This document shows, piece by piece, positions 1 to 7,050 of a stretch of DNA of 8,902 nucleotides. Within the stretch, counting starts at the first letter, position 1. Each line of letters begins with the position of its first letter. The notes beneath the pieces were generated by a model. It was not told the origin of the DNA, did not search any database, and worked only from the letters and a program-made list of their open reading frames with translations. Source of the DNA: Candidatus Omnitrophota bacterium (GTDB lineage: Bacteria; Omnitrophota; Koll11; Gygaellales; Profunditerraquicolaceae); contig JAQULD010000065.1 of NCBI GenBank assembly GCA_028719045.1, positions 1 through 8,902 of the forward strand. The letters are read 5' to 3'. The position numbers and the translations under genes are program-made.

Positions 1-157
1 AGGCTTCTTCGCGATAAAAGATGATCTTGTAAACGCCGGAGCTGTTTACCTTGACAGGGAAGTGGTGGTAGACGGTAATTTGATAACTTCCCGTAAACCG
101 GAAGACCTGCCGGCGTTCTGCAGGGAAATCATACGGTTTTTAAAGCCTAAAGCCTAA
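1..157 (+). CDS. DJ-1/PfpI family protein, C-terminal fragment
   Basis: This is the end of a gene that starts before the window; the first whole codon is at base 2 and the TAA stop is at 155-157, leaving 51 visible residues. They read [16 protein letters not shown], then [11 protein letters not shown] and [12 protein letters not shown]. The run '[11 protein letters not shown].[12 protein letters not shown]' is the typical C-terminal signature of PfpI/YhbO-like members of the DJ-1/PfpI superfamily (class I glutamine amidotransferase fold). Members are annotated as cysteine peptidases, deglycases or stress proteins. The nucleophilic cysteine elbow of the family lies upstream of the window, so catalytic competence cannot be judged. 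The family call is firm and the biochemical role is not. The gene is on the same strand as the efflux operon but is separated from it by 109 bases containing a promoter, so it is probably a separate unit. A 7-base tandem repeat (TAAAGCC twice, 141-154) overlaps its last codons. Confidence 0.85.
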   Translation, partial: GFFAIKDDLVNAGAVYLDREVVVDGNLITSRKPEDLPAFCREIIRFLKPKA

Positions 158-199
158 AAGGGCCCGTATCCTCCCCGGATCAACCTGTAAAGAAAGATA

Positions 200-228
200 T
201 TGACAGTTTGATAAATTTGAGATATCAT
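200..228 (+). promoter_or_regulatory. Sigma70-type promoter of the efflux operon
   Basis: A perfect -35 hexamer TTGACA (200-205) is followed by exactly 17 bases and a -10 hexamer TATCAT (223-228), one mismatch from TATAAT. Transcription would be expected to start near 234-237, leaving a leader of about 30 bases before the AbrB-like start codon at 267. It lies in the only intergenic region of any size in the window and no comparable space exists at later junctions, so it probably drives the whole downstream gene chain. The call rests on sequence match alone. Confidence 0.75.
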
Positions 229-236
229 ATTTATCA
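209..236. promoter_or_regulatory. 28-bp imperfect palindrome, candidate operator
   Basis: The outer arms are perfect 8-base inverted repeats, TGATAAAT (209-216) and ATTTATCA (229-236). The inner 12 bases continue the symmetry except for two mismatched pairs (217/228 and 221/224), so 12 of 14 pairs match around a centre between 222 and 223. The palindrome covers most of the promoter spacer, the entire -10 hexamer and the likely start site, so a bound protein would block RNA polymerase. The AbrB-like protein encoded 30 bases downstream is the natural candidate to bind here as autorepressor. That pairing is inference, since regulators of other families (MarR, TetR) use sites of similar size. A symmetric A+T-rich stretch can arise by chance, but this length and placement make that less likely. 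Confidence 0.6.
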
Positions 237-254
237 TACAATTCATACAGGGAT

Positions 255-260
255 GGAGGA
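255..260 (+). promoter_or_regulatory. Strong ribosome binding site of the AbrB-like gene
   Basis: GGAGGA lies 6 bases before the ATG at 267. This is a near-ideal Shine-Dalgarno match and spacing, and it fixes the start of the first operon gene. It is clearly stronger than the signals in front of several later genes in the chain. Confidence 0.8.
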
Positions 261-266
261 AGGAAA

Positions 267-509
267 ATGCAGGCACTATTTAAAGGTAAAGTTTACGGCG
301 CTGTAACATTGGGAGAAAGGGGGCAGCTGGTTATCCCCTCGGAGTTGAGAAAAGCGCTGCGTATAAAGTCGGGCGATCAACTGATGGTTTTTGCCAAGAT
401 AGACAAGAAAGTTATCAATCTCATGCCGACTAAGGATTTTAGTATTTTTCTGGACCGCGCGGAAAAGGTGATATCCAAACTTGAAAGCAAGATCCCAAAA
501 ACCAGGTGA
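267..509 (+). CDS. AbrB/MazE/SpoVT-family DNA-binding protein
   Basis: The 80-residue protein carries a swapped-hairpin AbrB domain at about residues 10-52. Its core reads VTLGERGQLVIPSELRKAL (13-31) followed by LRIKSGDQLMVF (31-42), which is the family pattern 'v.l..rGqivIP.elRk.lgi..Gd.l.v'. Residues 57-76 look like a charged helix that may support dimerisation. Proteins of this fold bind DNA as dimers and act as transition-state regulators (AbrB, SpoVT) or as antitoxins (MazE). No toxin gene follows; instead a TolC-like gene starts 4 bases after the stop, so a local transcription regulator of the efflux operon is the better reading. The ATG is supported by the GGAGGA site at 255-260. A 28-bp palindrome overlying the promoter just upstream is its likely target, which would give autoregulation. 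The domain assignment is firm; target and sign of regulation are inferred. Confidence 0.88.
   Translation: MQALFKGKVYGAVTLGERGQLVIPSELRKALRIKSGDQLMVFAKIDKKVINLMPTKDFSIFLDRAEKVISKLESKIPKTR
504..509 (+). promoter_or_regulatory. Ribosome binding site that decides the TolC-1 start
   Basis: AGGTGA overlaps the TGA stop of the AbrB-like gene (507-509) and sits 4 bases before an in-frame TTG at 514. It favours this start over the more upstream in-frame TTG at 481, which has an AAGGTG at 465-470 only at a long spacing of 10 bases. Starting at 514 also gives a normal short signal-peptide n-region. Confidence 0.5.
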
Positions 510-513
510 ACTT

Positions 514-1794
514 TTGAGTAGAATAAAAACCGTTATTTTTACCTTAATCCTCAGTTTTTGTTTTTACCTGCCGTACGCGGCCGCCGAAGAACCCCTTGCC
601 TGGAAAGACTGCGTAAAGGAAGCCGCTAAAAACCACCCTGACCTTATCGCGGCGGAAGAAGCTGTGAATCAGTCGAAAGCCGCTAAAACTATAACCGCCA
701 GTACTCTTTATCCCCAGATAGACACAAGCCTTAACGCCTCGACCGCCAGAACTTCTTCCGCTAGCGGCCCGGCTACCACTTCCAATAATTACAATTACGG
801 GGCAAGCGCCTCACAGCTTTTGTTTGACGGCCTTAAAACAGTCAATAATGTAAAGGCCGCTTCAGAAAATATAAAAGCCGCGCAATATAATTACAGGTTC
901 ACTTCTACAGAGATAAGGCTGCGCCTGCGCTCCGCGTTTTTAAACCTGCTGAACGCCCAGGAGTCGATAAAGATCAACAAGGATATTTTCGATATCAGGA
1001 GAAGCGATCTGGAGCTGATCACTTTACGTTATGAATCCGGGATGGAGCATAAGGGGGCTTTGCTAAACTCCGAAGCAAATCTCGCGCAGGCTGAATTCCA
1101 GATCAACCAGGCAAAAAGGGCCAGGGAGGTCGCGCAAAGACAGCTTATCAAGGAAATGGGCAGGACTCAGTTTTCCGATATCAGCGTAAAGTCTGATTTC
1201 GCGCTTGTTGAAAACACGACCCAGCTGCCTGATTTTGATGGTTTAGCTGATAAGAATCCGAACCTGGGGAAATTTATCGCTCAAAAGAACGCGGCGGCAT
1301 TCGGCATAAAGTCCGCGGAAGCTGATTTTTTTCCGCATCTTTCCGGCCAGGCCCAGGCGAATAAGAACGGATCGCACTGGCCTCCGCGCGGAGACGAGTA
1401 TAACGCCGGGCTTTCTTTGACATTCCCGTTATTCGAGGGAGGATTAAGATTTGCCCAGGTATCGAGCGCCAAAGCCCAGTTTAACCAGGCCAAGGAAAAC
1501 GAACGCAGCACAAAGGATACCATAATTTTTACGCTCGAACAGACCTGGGCCGCCCTGCATGACGCTATAGAGACGGTTGCCGTGCAAAAAAAGTTCCTAT
1601 CGGCGGCTGAGGAACGTTACAGGATCGCCGAGGCGCAATATTCATTGGGGCTTCTCCAGTACGATAACTGGACGATCATCGAGGATACCCTGGTAAGGAC
1701 AAAAACTTCTGTTTTGGATGCCGAAACGCAAGCCTTGCAAGCTGAGGCGAACTGGATACAGGCGAAAGGAGAAACGTTGGAATATGCGCAATAA
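514..1794 (+). CDS. TolC-family outer membrane efflux protein (first copy)
   Basis: This is the outer-membrane channel subunit of a tripartite pump, 426 residues from the TTG at 514. A TTG at 481 in the same frame would add 11 residues and overlap the regulator gene. From 514 the protein begins with a standard signal peptide: a short basic segment (SRIK), a hydrophobic core at about 6-20, and an A-A-A cleavage site before Glu25. The mature part shows the two tandem OEP repeats expected of TolC: the helical start (WKDCVKEAAKNHPDL), a beta segment with SQLLFDGLKTVNNV, long Ala/Gln-rich amphipathic helices, then the second repeat with LSLTFPLFEGGLRFAQV and a final helical stretch ending in Gln. 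Length matches the family (about 420-490). The gene overlaps the adaptor gene by 11 bases and is the first gene of the MacAB-like module. The family is clear; the pumped substrate cannot be read from sequence. Confidence 0.9.
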   Translation: MSRIKTVIFTLILSFCFYLPYAAAEEPLAWKDCVKEAAKNHPDLIAAEEAVNQSKAAKTITASTLYPQIDTSLNASTARTSSASGPATTSNNYNYGASASQLLFDGLKTVNNVKAASENIKAAQYNYRFTSTEIRLRLRSAFLNLLNAQESIKINKDIFDIRRSDLELITLRYESGMEHKGALLNSEANLAQAEFQINQAKRAREVAQRQLIKEMGRTQFSDISVKSDFALVENTTQLPDFDGLADKNPNLGKFIAQKNAAAFGIKSAEADFFPHLSGQAQANKNGSHWPPRGDEYNAGLSLTFPLFEGGLRFAQVSSAKAQFNQAKENERSTKDTIIFTLEQTWAALHDAIETVAVQKKFLSAAEERYRIAEAQYSLGLLQYDNWTIIEDTLVRTKTSVLDAETQALQAEANWIQAKGETLEYAQ

Positions 1795-2740
1795 AAAAGT
1801 AATAATCATTGTTTTGGTTTTAATCATAGCGATTGTTTCGGCAGTGGCCATCGTGAAATTAAAAAATAAGAAGGCGGGCGATGAAGTGGTGCAGGAGATA
1901 AGCCCGGTCAGGGGGGCTATCAGGGTGTTTATCTCTACCACAGGGACGGTTTTGCCTAAAAACCGCCTGCAGGTAAAGCCGCCGGTAAACGGCCGCATAG
2001 AACAAATACTGGTCCAGGAAGGGGAAATGGTCAAGACCGGGCAGATCTTGGCCTGGATGAGTTCCACCGACAGGGCCGCTTTATTAGATGCCGCGCGCGG
2101 CCAGGGTGAAGAGCAGTTGAAATACTGGCAAGACGCCTATAAGCCTATAGCTTTGTTATCGCCTATTGACGGCGAAGTGATAGTCGCGACAACCCAGCCG
2201 GGGCAGACCGTAACTACGGCTGACGCGGTAGTGGTGTTGTCAGACCACCTGATAGTCAGGGCGCAGGTAGATGAAACTGATATCGGAAAAATAACTCAGG
2301 ACATGAAGGCGGACGTCACGCTTGACGCTTACCCCGACACTAAAATAAAAGCCGCGGTCGAACATATATATTATGAATCGCAGACCGTTAATAACGTCAC
2401 TATTTATCCGGTTGACCTTGTCACGCAGGAAGTGCCGTCTTTTTTCCGCTCCGGCATGAATGCTACGGTGGATTTCCTGGTGCAGGACAAGAAAAACATC
2501 CTGGTTATCCCTGTTGAGGCGGTGTCCAAGAACGGGGAAAATTATGTTTTGCTTAAGCAGGCTAACTCGAAAGAACCGGTAAAGGCGCGCGTAAAGCTGG
2601 GTATTTCTGATGATAAAAACGTGGAAATCGTCTCCGGGATAGATGAAAATGACCGTATAGTGGTAAAATCGAAAAAGTATTCCCTTCCCAAATCGAGCAT
2701 CTCGGGGAGTAATCCGTTTTCTCCTTTTCGCAGAAGATAA
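1784..2740 (+). CDS. Periplasmic adaptor of MacA/RND type with very short hairpin
   Basis: This is a membrane-fusion protein linking an inner-membrane transporter to a TolC channel, 318 residues from the ATG at 1784. An AAAGGAG lies 12 bases upstream, and the longer open frame reaching back to 1718 is out-of-frame translation of tolC. Residues 6-24 form one N-terminal membrane anchor. The first biotinyl-lipoyl half (about 65-92, VNGRIEQILVQEGEMVKTGQ) and second half (about 122-155, LLSPIDGEVIVATTQPGQTV) flank only some 28 residues (93-121), where MacA-type adaptors usually carry a long coiled-coil hairpin. A beta-barrel region (LIVRAQVDETDIGKI onward) and a membrane-proximal domain (IPVEAVSKNGENYVLL) follow. 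It overlaps tolC1 by 11 bases and macB by one base (TAATG), so it clearly partners the MacB-like protein. MacA homologues are usually about 370-400 residues, and the deficit is mostly the hairpin. The family is sure; its TolC docking mode is open. Confidence 0.88.
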   Translation: MRNKKVIIIVLVLIIAIVSAVAIVKLKNKKAGDEVVQEISPVRGAIRVFISTTGTVLPKNRLQVKPPVNGRIEQILVQEGEMVKTGQILAWMSSTDRAALLDAARGQGEEQLKYWQDAYKPIALLSPIDGEVIVATTQPGQTVTTADAVVVLSDHLIVRAQVDETDIGKITQDMKADVTLDAYPDTKIKAAVEHIYYESQTVNNVTIYPVDLVTQEVPSFFRSGMNATVDFLVQDKKNILVIPVEAVSKNGENYVLLKQANSKEPVKARVKLGISDDKNVEIVSGIDENDRIVVKSKKYSLPKSSISGSNPFSPFRRR

Positions 2741-4710
2741 TGATAGAACTAAAACATATTTCCAAAACCTATCAAATGGGTTCAGAAAAAGTGAAGGCCC
2801 TGCAGGACGTTTCATTGAAGATCACGGCCGGGGAATTTGTGGCGATCATGGGGCCTTCCGGTTCCGGTAAATCCACGCTTATGCACGTGCTTGGCCTGCT
2901 TGACAGGCCGGATTCAGGAGAATATTACCTGGGGCAGAAAAAGCTTAATGATCTTTCCGATGTTGAATTGGCGGTCATACGCAACCGTTTGATCGGTTTT
3001 GTGTTCCAGCAGTTTCACCTCTTGCCCAGGATGACAGCGCTTGAAAACGCCGAGCTGCCTTTGGTATACGCGGGAAAGCGCCATTTGAACGTCCAGGCAA
3101 AACAAAGGATTGAGGAAGTAGGTTTAGGCAGCAGGGCAAATCACAAGCCAAGCGAACTTTCGGGAGGCCAGCAGCAGCGGGTGGCTATAGCCCGTTCTCT
3201 GGTTAATGACCCCCTGATCATTTTCGCGGATGAGCCTACCGGTAACCTCGATTCGAAAAGCAAGGAAGAGATCATCTCCATACTCAAGGGGCTGAATGAT
3301 AAAGGCAAGACCATTATCATGGTTACCCACGAAAATGAAATGGCGGTGCATGCCAAGCGAGTTATCCGTATATTTGACGGTAAAATTATTTCCGATGTGA
3401 GGCAAGGGACAGCTGCGAAAAACTCCGAAGAAAGCCGGGTGGACCAGATAATCGGCGTGGCGTTGTCAAAACAGGAGAGAAAGGCAAGGGAGATCCAGTT
3501 TTTGGAGTATCTTGCGCAGGCGGGGCAGGCAATGGTGTCCCATAAGATGCGGTCTTTTTTATCCATACTGGGAATATTGATCGGCGTTGCGGCGGTGATC
3601 GCCATGCTCGCAGTAGGCACTGGAGCGAAAGAATCTATTGAGCATCAGTTAGCGTCATTGGGGTCAAATCTTATTTTGGTTATGCCCGGTTCTTCCAGGG
3701 TCGGGGGGATATCTTCCGGAGCAGGGACCGTGACGCGGTTTACCTTTCAGGATGTCGCGGCGATCGAAAAACTCACCGATGAAGTAACAAAGGTCAGCCC
3801 TTCAGTCAGCGGAAGAGGCCAGGTGGTGTATCAAAATAAGAACTGGAGCACCCAGGTGGAAGGCGATGGCGTTAATTATGCTTCTATCCGCGCAGCTATG
3901 CCTGCAGTGGGGAGGTTTTTTACCGACGAAGAAGTAAAGAGAAGGGATAAGGTCGCGGTAGTGGGAATGACCGTGGTAAAGCAGATTTTCGGCGATGTCA
4001 ATCCTGTCGGCGAAACAATCAAGATCAATCTTATCAATTTCAAGGTGATCGGGATACTTCCTGAAAAGGGCGCGACCGGTTTTCGCGACCAGGACGATAT
4101 AGTGATCATTCCTGTTACCACCGCCATGTTCAGGGTTTTCGGTAAAGAGTACCTTGATTCTATTTCTGTCGAAGCGGCCAGCCCCCAGGCAATAGCCCCG
4201 GCCCAGGAGGCCATATCCAAGATCATCATAAAACAGCACCATCTGGTTACAAAAGACGAGCAGGACACTTTCCAGGTCCGGAACATGGCGGACATTAAGA
4301 ATACCCTTGAGGCTACCACCAAAACAATGTCATTATTGCTGGGCACTATTGCCGCTATATCGCTTTTGGTGGGAGGCATAGGCATTATGAATATAATGCT
4401 TGTTTCAGTAACGGAGCGCACGCGCGAGATCGGTCTGCGCAAGGCGATTGGCGCCAATAACAAAGATATCATGGCGCAATTTTTGATCGAATCCGTGTTA
4501 ATGTCATTTCTCGGAGGGATTACGGGAATATTGCTTGGAGGAGGCATCGCCGTGCTTATCACTGTTTTCGCCAAATGGACGGTAAAAGTTTCCGCTTCTT
4601 CGGTTATACTGGCTACGACATTCTCTCTGGTTGTGGGAATAGTCTTCGGCCTTTGGCCGGCGCATAAAGCTTCTAAGCTTGACCCTATAGAGGCGCTTAG
4701 ATACGAATGA
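2740..4710 (+). CDS. macB: MacB-family ABC transporter, ATPase fused to permease
   Basis: The 656-residue inner-membrane protein has a complete N-terminal nucleotide-binding domain: Walker A GPSGSGKST (38-46), Q-loop Gln90 in VFQQFHLLP, signature LSGGQ (140-144), Walker B LIIFADEP with catalytic Glu165, D-loop GNLD (168-171) and switch His197. A linker leads to membrane helix 1 (about 273-292), a large periplasmic domain (about 295-525), and helices 2-4 (about 530-555, 585-610, 622-640), ending in the characteristic LDPIEALRYE. This order and length match MacB, a mechanotransmitting exporter that drives substrates from the periplasm through TolC via MacA. Known MacB substrates include macrolides, peptides and siderophores; which applies here cannot be told. 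All ATPase motifs are intact. The ATG shares its A with the TAA stop of the adaptor gene and has no strong Shine-Dalgarno, implying translational coupling. A related LolCDE- or YknYZ-like role is less likely given the single-chain fusion beside MacA and TolC partners. Confidence 0.93.
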   Translation: MIELKHISKTYQMGSEKVKALQDVSLKITAGEFVAIMGPSGSGKSTLMHVLGLLDRPDSGEYYLGQKKLNDLSDVELAVIRNRLIGFVFQQFHLLPRMTALENAELPLVYAGKRHLNVQAKQRIEEVGLGSRANHKPSELSGGQQQRVAIARSLVNDPLIIFADEPTGNLDSKSKEEIISILKGLNDKGKTIIMVTHENEMAVHAKRVIRIFDGKIISDVRQGTAAKNSEESRVDQIIGVALSKQERKAREIQFLEYLAQAGQAMVSHKMRSFLSILGILIGVAAVIAMLAVGTGAKESIEHQLASLGSNLILVMPGSSRVGGISSGAGTVTRFTFQDVAAIEKLTDEVTKVSPSVSGRGQVVYQNKNWSTQVEGDGVNYASIRAAMPAVGRFFTDEEVKRRDKVAVVGMTVVKQIFGDVNPVGETIKINLINFKVIGILPEKGATGFRDQDDIVIIPVTTAMFRVFGKEYLDSISVEAASPQAIAPAQEAISKIIIKQHHLVTKDEQDTFQVRNMADIKNTLEATTKTMSLLLGTIAAISLLVGGIGIMNIMLVSVTERTREIGLRKAIGANNKDIMAQFLIESVLMSFLGGITGILLGGGIAVLITVFAKWTVKVSASSVILATTFSLVVGIVFGLWPAHKASKLDPIEALRYE

Positions 4711-6068
4711 AAACATATAAATTATTCACGGCGGCAAGTTTTTTTCTTCTGGTTTTGTTTTTAAAATCCGGTTTTTGCGGCCAATTCCCGGAAAACCAGC
4801 CGTTTAAGCTCATCACTATTCAAGACGGCATAAAAATGGTGCTTGAAGACAGCCGGCTCCTTAAGATAACGCTGTTAGATAAAGACCAGGCCCTGCAAAA
4901 CTCGTTGATCGCGCGTTCCGCGCTCCTGCCTCAGTTGTCCGCCTCATTGGAAGAAGACCTTCTTAACCATCAGCCCGCCGCGAGGTTCGATTCGCTTAAA
5001 GTTAATTCGGCGGAGAAACAATCGGTGTCTTACGGTTTTGACGTTTATAAGACCCTGTTTGATTTCGGGAAGAGCCTTTCAAATTATAAGGCCGAGCTTG
5101 AATTGGTAAATGCCAGGCAGGCGGGTTTTGAAAGCGTAAGGAATATCGCGATCCTTGAATTTATCGTGGCTTATTTTGATCTTTTGGAAGCGGAGAAGAT
5201 GATTGGGGTCGCGGAAAAGGAAGTTGAAAGCATTACTTCGTACCTTTCCGATATCGAGCATCTCTATGAGCACGGCGCCGCGATTAAAAACGACCTGCTG
5301 CCCGCCAGGGTAAGGCTCGCCGACGCCAAACAGAAACTTATTTCATCGCGTAACGCGCGGTCTGTTTCCGAAGCAAGGTTAAAGAGCATTCTTTCCATTC
5401 CTTTAAGGGAAAAAATAATGGTCAAGGATTTAGAGATGAGGACAGCGAATATCCCGGGAATGGAAGAGGCCTGGATGACCGCGCAGACGGAAAGGTCAGA
5501 GTTAAAAGTGTTCGGCGACCAGATAAAATCCTCGCTCTTAAGCGAGAAATCAAAATCAGTGCGGAATTATCCGGTCCTTTTCGCGGATACCGGTTATGAA
5601 TATACCCAAAACAAATTCACGGTGCACCAGGATGAGATTTTTCTTCATCTGGGGGCCAAAGCCCAGCTTTATGACGGCGGCGCGGCTAAAGCGGAGGTGC
5701 GGAAGGAGCGCGCGAAGCGCAAACAGCTTTCTGAACAGCTGGCGCAACTCCTGGAAGACATAGGCGTGGAGATAGAAAACAGCTATCTGGCGTGCAAGGA
5801 CGCGGGCGAGAAATTATTGGTTTCCGGGGACGCCTTAAGCCAGGCCCGTGAGAATGTGCGCGTGAACCGGGTAAAATACACGGAGGGAAGCGCCAATACT
5901 ACAGATGTCCTTGAGGCGATAACCCTTCAGACGGTCGCCGAGACCAATTATTGCAATTCCGATTATGAATTGAAACGCAATTACGCGAAGTTCATGTATT
6001 CCATGGGAATAGACCTGTCTTTGATCTACGAACGAATGAAGAGGGAGGAGAATGGCTCAAACAAATAA
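4707..6068 (+). CDS. TolC-family outer membrane efflux protein (second copy)
   Basis: This is a second outer-membrane channel subunit, 453 residues. The ATG overlaps the macB stop in an ATGA (4707-4710). No good Shine-Dalgarno is seen, so translation is probably coupled. An N-terminal signal peptide (MKTYK, hydrophobic core about 6-19) ends near SGFCGQF. Cys24 is not in a true lipobox because Phe precedes it, so lipid attachment is unlikely and signal peptidase I cleavage is the better guess. The mature protein shows two OEP repeats. The first has FKLITIQDGIKMVLEDS, a beta segment and the turn YKTLFDFGKSLSNY. The second begins near the middle and contains AKAQLYDGGAAKAEVRKE and a long final helix pair. 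It differs clearly from the first TolC copy, so it is not a recent duplicate. Position directly before emrA and emrB suggests it serves that pump, though it could be shared with the MacB-like one. Confidence 0.88.
   Translation: MKTYKLFTAASFFLLVLFLKSGFCGQFPENQPFKLITIQDGIKMVLEDSRLLKITLLDKDQALQNSLIARSALLPQLSASLEEDLLNHQPAARFDSLKVNSAEKQSVSYGFDVYKTLFDFGKSLSNYKAELELVNARQAGFESVRNIAILEFIVAYFDLLEAEKMIGVAEKEVESITSYLSDIEHLYEHGAAIKNDLLPARVRLADAKQKLISSRNARSVSEARLKSILSIPLREKIMVKDLEMRTANIPGMEEAWMTAQTERSELKVFGDQIKSSLLSEKSKSVRNYPVLFADTGYEYTQNKFTVHQDEIFLHLGAKAQLYDGGAAKAEVRKERAKRKQLSEQLAQLLEDIGVEIENSYLACKDAGEKLLVSGDALSQARENVRVNRVKYTEGSANTTDVLEAITLQTVAETNYCNSDYELKRNYAKFMYSMGIDLSLIYERMKREENGSNK
6043..6048 (+). 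promoter_or_regulatory. Ribosome binding site of emrA inside tolC2
   Basis: GGGAGG lies within the last codons of the second tolC gene, 3 bases before the ATG at 6052. It is a strong Shine-Dalgarno at slightly short spacing and supports this start, which makes emrA overlap tolC2 by 17 bases. Confidence 0.65.
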
Positions 6069-7050
6069 TAATAAATTAAAGCTTATCATTGTTTTGCTGA
6101 TCGCCGCGCTTTTGATCGGGGGGTTTAGCGTTTTTTATGTTATCCGCGGTTTTTCGCGCGTTACTACGGATGATGCTTACATAGAAGGAAGGATCCATAG
6201 CATCGCTTCCAAGATCTACGGAACGGCGCTTCAGGTTTACGTGGAAGACAATAAGAGTGTTAGAAAAGGCGAATTGCTTTTAGAGATTGACCCCGCCGAT
6301 TATGAGCTTAAAGTCCATGAGGCCACGGCCGCGCTCGATGCTGAAAATGCCCGCTTGCAAGACGCCCAGGCCGGCATAAAGACCGCGGCAGCCGGCCTTG
6401 AAATACAGAAAGTTTCTCTTAGCCAGGCTGTCCTGGACAAAGAACGGGCGGAGGCGCTTTTTAAAGAAGGCGTAATTACCCAGGAAAAGCATGAAAAAGT
6501 TACGACCGCTTTTAACCTCGCTTCGGCGGAAGTAAAAGCGGCCGAAGAACAGCTTGAAAAAGCCAAGTCCCTGAAAACTCTGGAAGAATCGCTCGTAAAA
6601 CAGAAAGAAGCTTCTTTGAATATCGCGAAGCTTAATTTAAGTTATACCAAGATTTATGCCCCATCCGACGGTTATATCACGCGTAAATCCGTGGAAGTGG
6701 GTAACCAGCTCCAGGCGGGCCAGCCTGTTATGGCGGTGGTGCCTCTTGATGATATCTGGATCGTGGCAAATTTCAAAGAGACGCAATTCAAGAACGTTCG
6801 GACGGGCCAGCCTGTAATAGTCAAGGTGGACGCTTATCCCGGAAAGGTTTTTCAGGCCAAAGTTGAAAGCATCATGGCAGGCACCGGAGCCGTATTTTCC
6901 TTATTCCCTCCGGAGAACGCCCTTGGCAATTACGTTAAAGTCGTGCAGCGGATCCCGGTAAAGATCGTTTTTGATAAGGCCGCCGGGGCAAATCAGGTTT
7001 TACGCATAGGCATGTCCTGCGTTCCGACTATAATCACTAAAAATGAATAA
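6052..7050 (+). CDS. emrA: EmrA-like HlyD-family periplasmic adaptor
   Basis: The 332-residue membrane-fusion protein would connect the EmrB-like antiporter to a TolC channel. Residues 10-31 form a single membrane anchor, followed by the family hallmark TDDAYIEG (39-46). The first lipoyl half runs to about 80 (GELLLEIDPADY). A long Ala/Glu/Lys-rich coiled-coil hairpin spans about 84-195, turning near residues 136-150 (LFKEGVITQEKHEKV). The second lipoyl half is at about 197-230 (IYAPSDGYITRKSVEVGNQLQAGQ), then a beta-barrel with IWIVANFKETQ and VDAYPG. The C-terminal FSLFPPENALGNYVKVVQR (282-300) is diagnostic of EmrA/VceA adaptors of DHA2-type MFS pumps. It is somewhat shorter than E. coli EmrA (390) mostly through a shorter hairpin and tails. 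It overlaps tolC2 by 17 bases and emrB by 8. The assignment to the EmrA class is strong; substrates are unknown. Confidence 0.92.
   Translation: MAQTNNNKLKLIIVLLIAALLIGGFSVFYVIRGFSRVTTDDAYIEGRIHSIASKIYGTALQVYVEDNKSVRKGELLLEIDPADYELKVHEATAALDAENARLQDAQAGIKTAAAGLEIQKVSLSQAVLDKERAEALFKEGVITQEKHEKVTTAFNLASAEVKAAEEQLEKAKSLKTLEESLVKQKEASLNIAKLNLSYTKIYAPSDGYITRKSVEVGNQLQAGQPVMAVVPLDDIWIVANFKETQFKNVRTGQPVIVKVDAYPGKVFQAKVESIMAGTGAVFSLFPPENALGNYVKVVQRIPVKIVFDKAAGANQVLRIGMSCVPTIITKNE

Noticed and set aside
141..160. Tandem TAAAGCC repeat at the end of the DJ-1/PfpI-family gene
   Set aside because: Two copies of 7 bases within a Lys/Pro/Ala tail is simple-sequence slippage at most. It forms no hairpin and no recognised site.
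158..199. Possible terminator after the DJ-1/PfpI-family gene
   Set aside because: Only a weak ATCC/GGAT stem near 168-180 is seen, with no following T tract; not supported as an intrinsic terminator.
267..1794. AbrB-like gene as a MazE-type antitoxin with a toxin partner
   Set aside because: The next gene is a TolC-like channel, not a MazF/PIN/RelE-type toxin, and no small toxin-like frame lies between them.
2091..2100. Perfect 10-base palindrome CCGCGCGCGG inside the adaptor gene, where the hairpin would be
   Set aside because: It is short, lies in coding sequence for Ala-Ala-Arg-Gly, and gives no real evidence of a deletion scar.
3876..4574. Long open frame on the minus strand (232 codons) opposite macB
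   Set aside because: It lies fully opposite a motif-complete MacB gene, shows no recognisable domain and has low-complexity Ile/Ser/Pro composition typical of antisense shadows. The other minus-strand frames were dismissed likewise.
5531..5546. Hairpin CTCGCT-CTTA-AGCGAG inside the second tolC gene
   Set aside because: A 6-bp stem with no T tract, in the middle of an intact reading frame; unlikely to terminate transcription.
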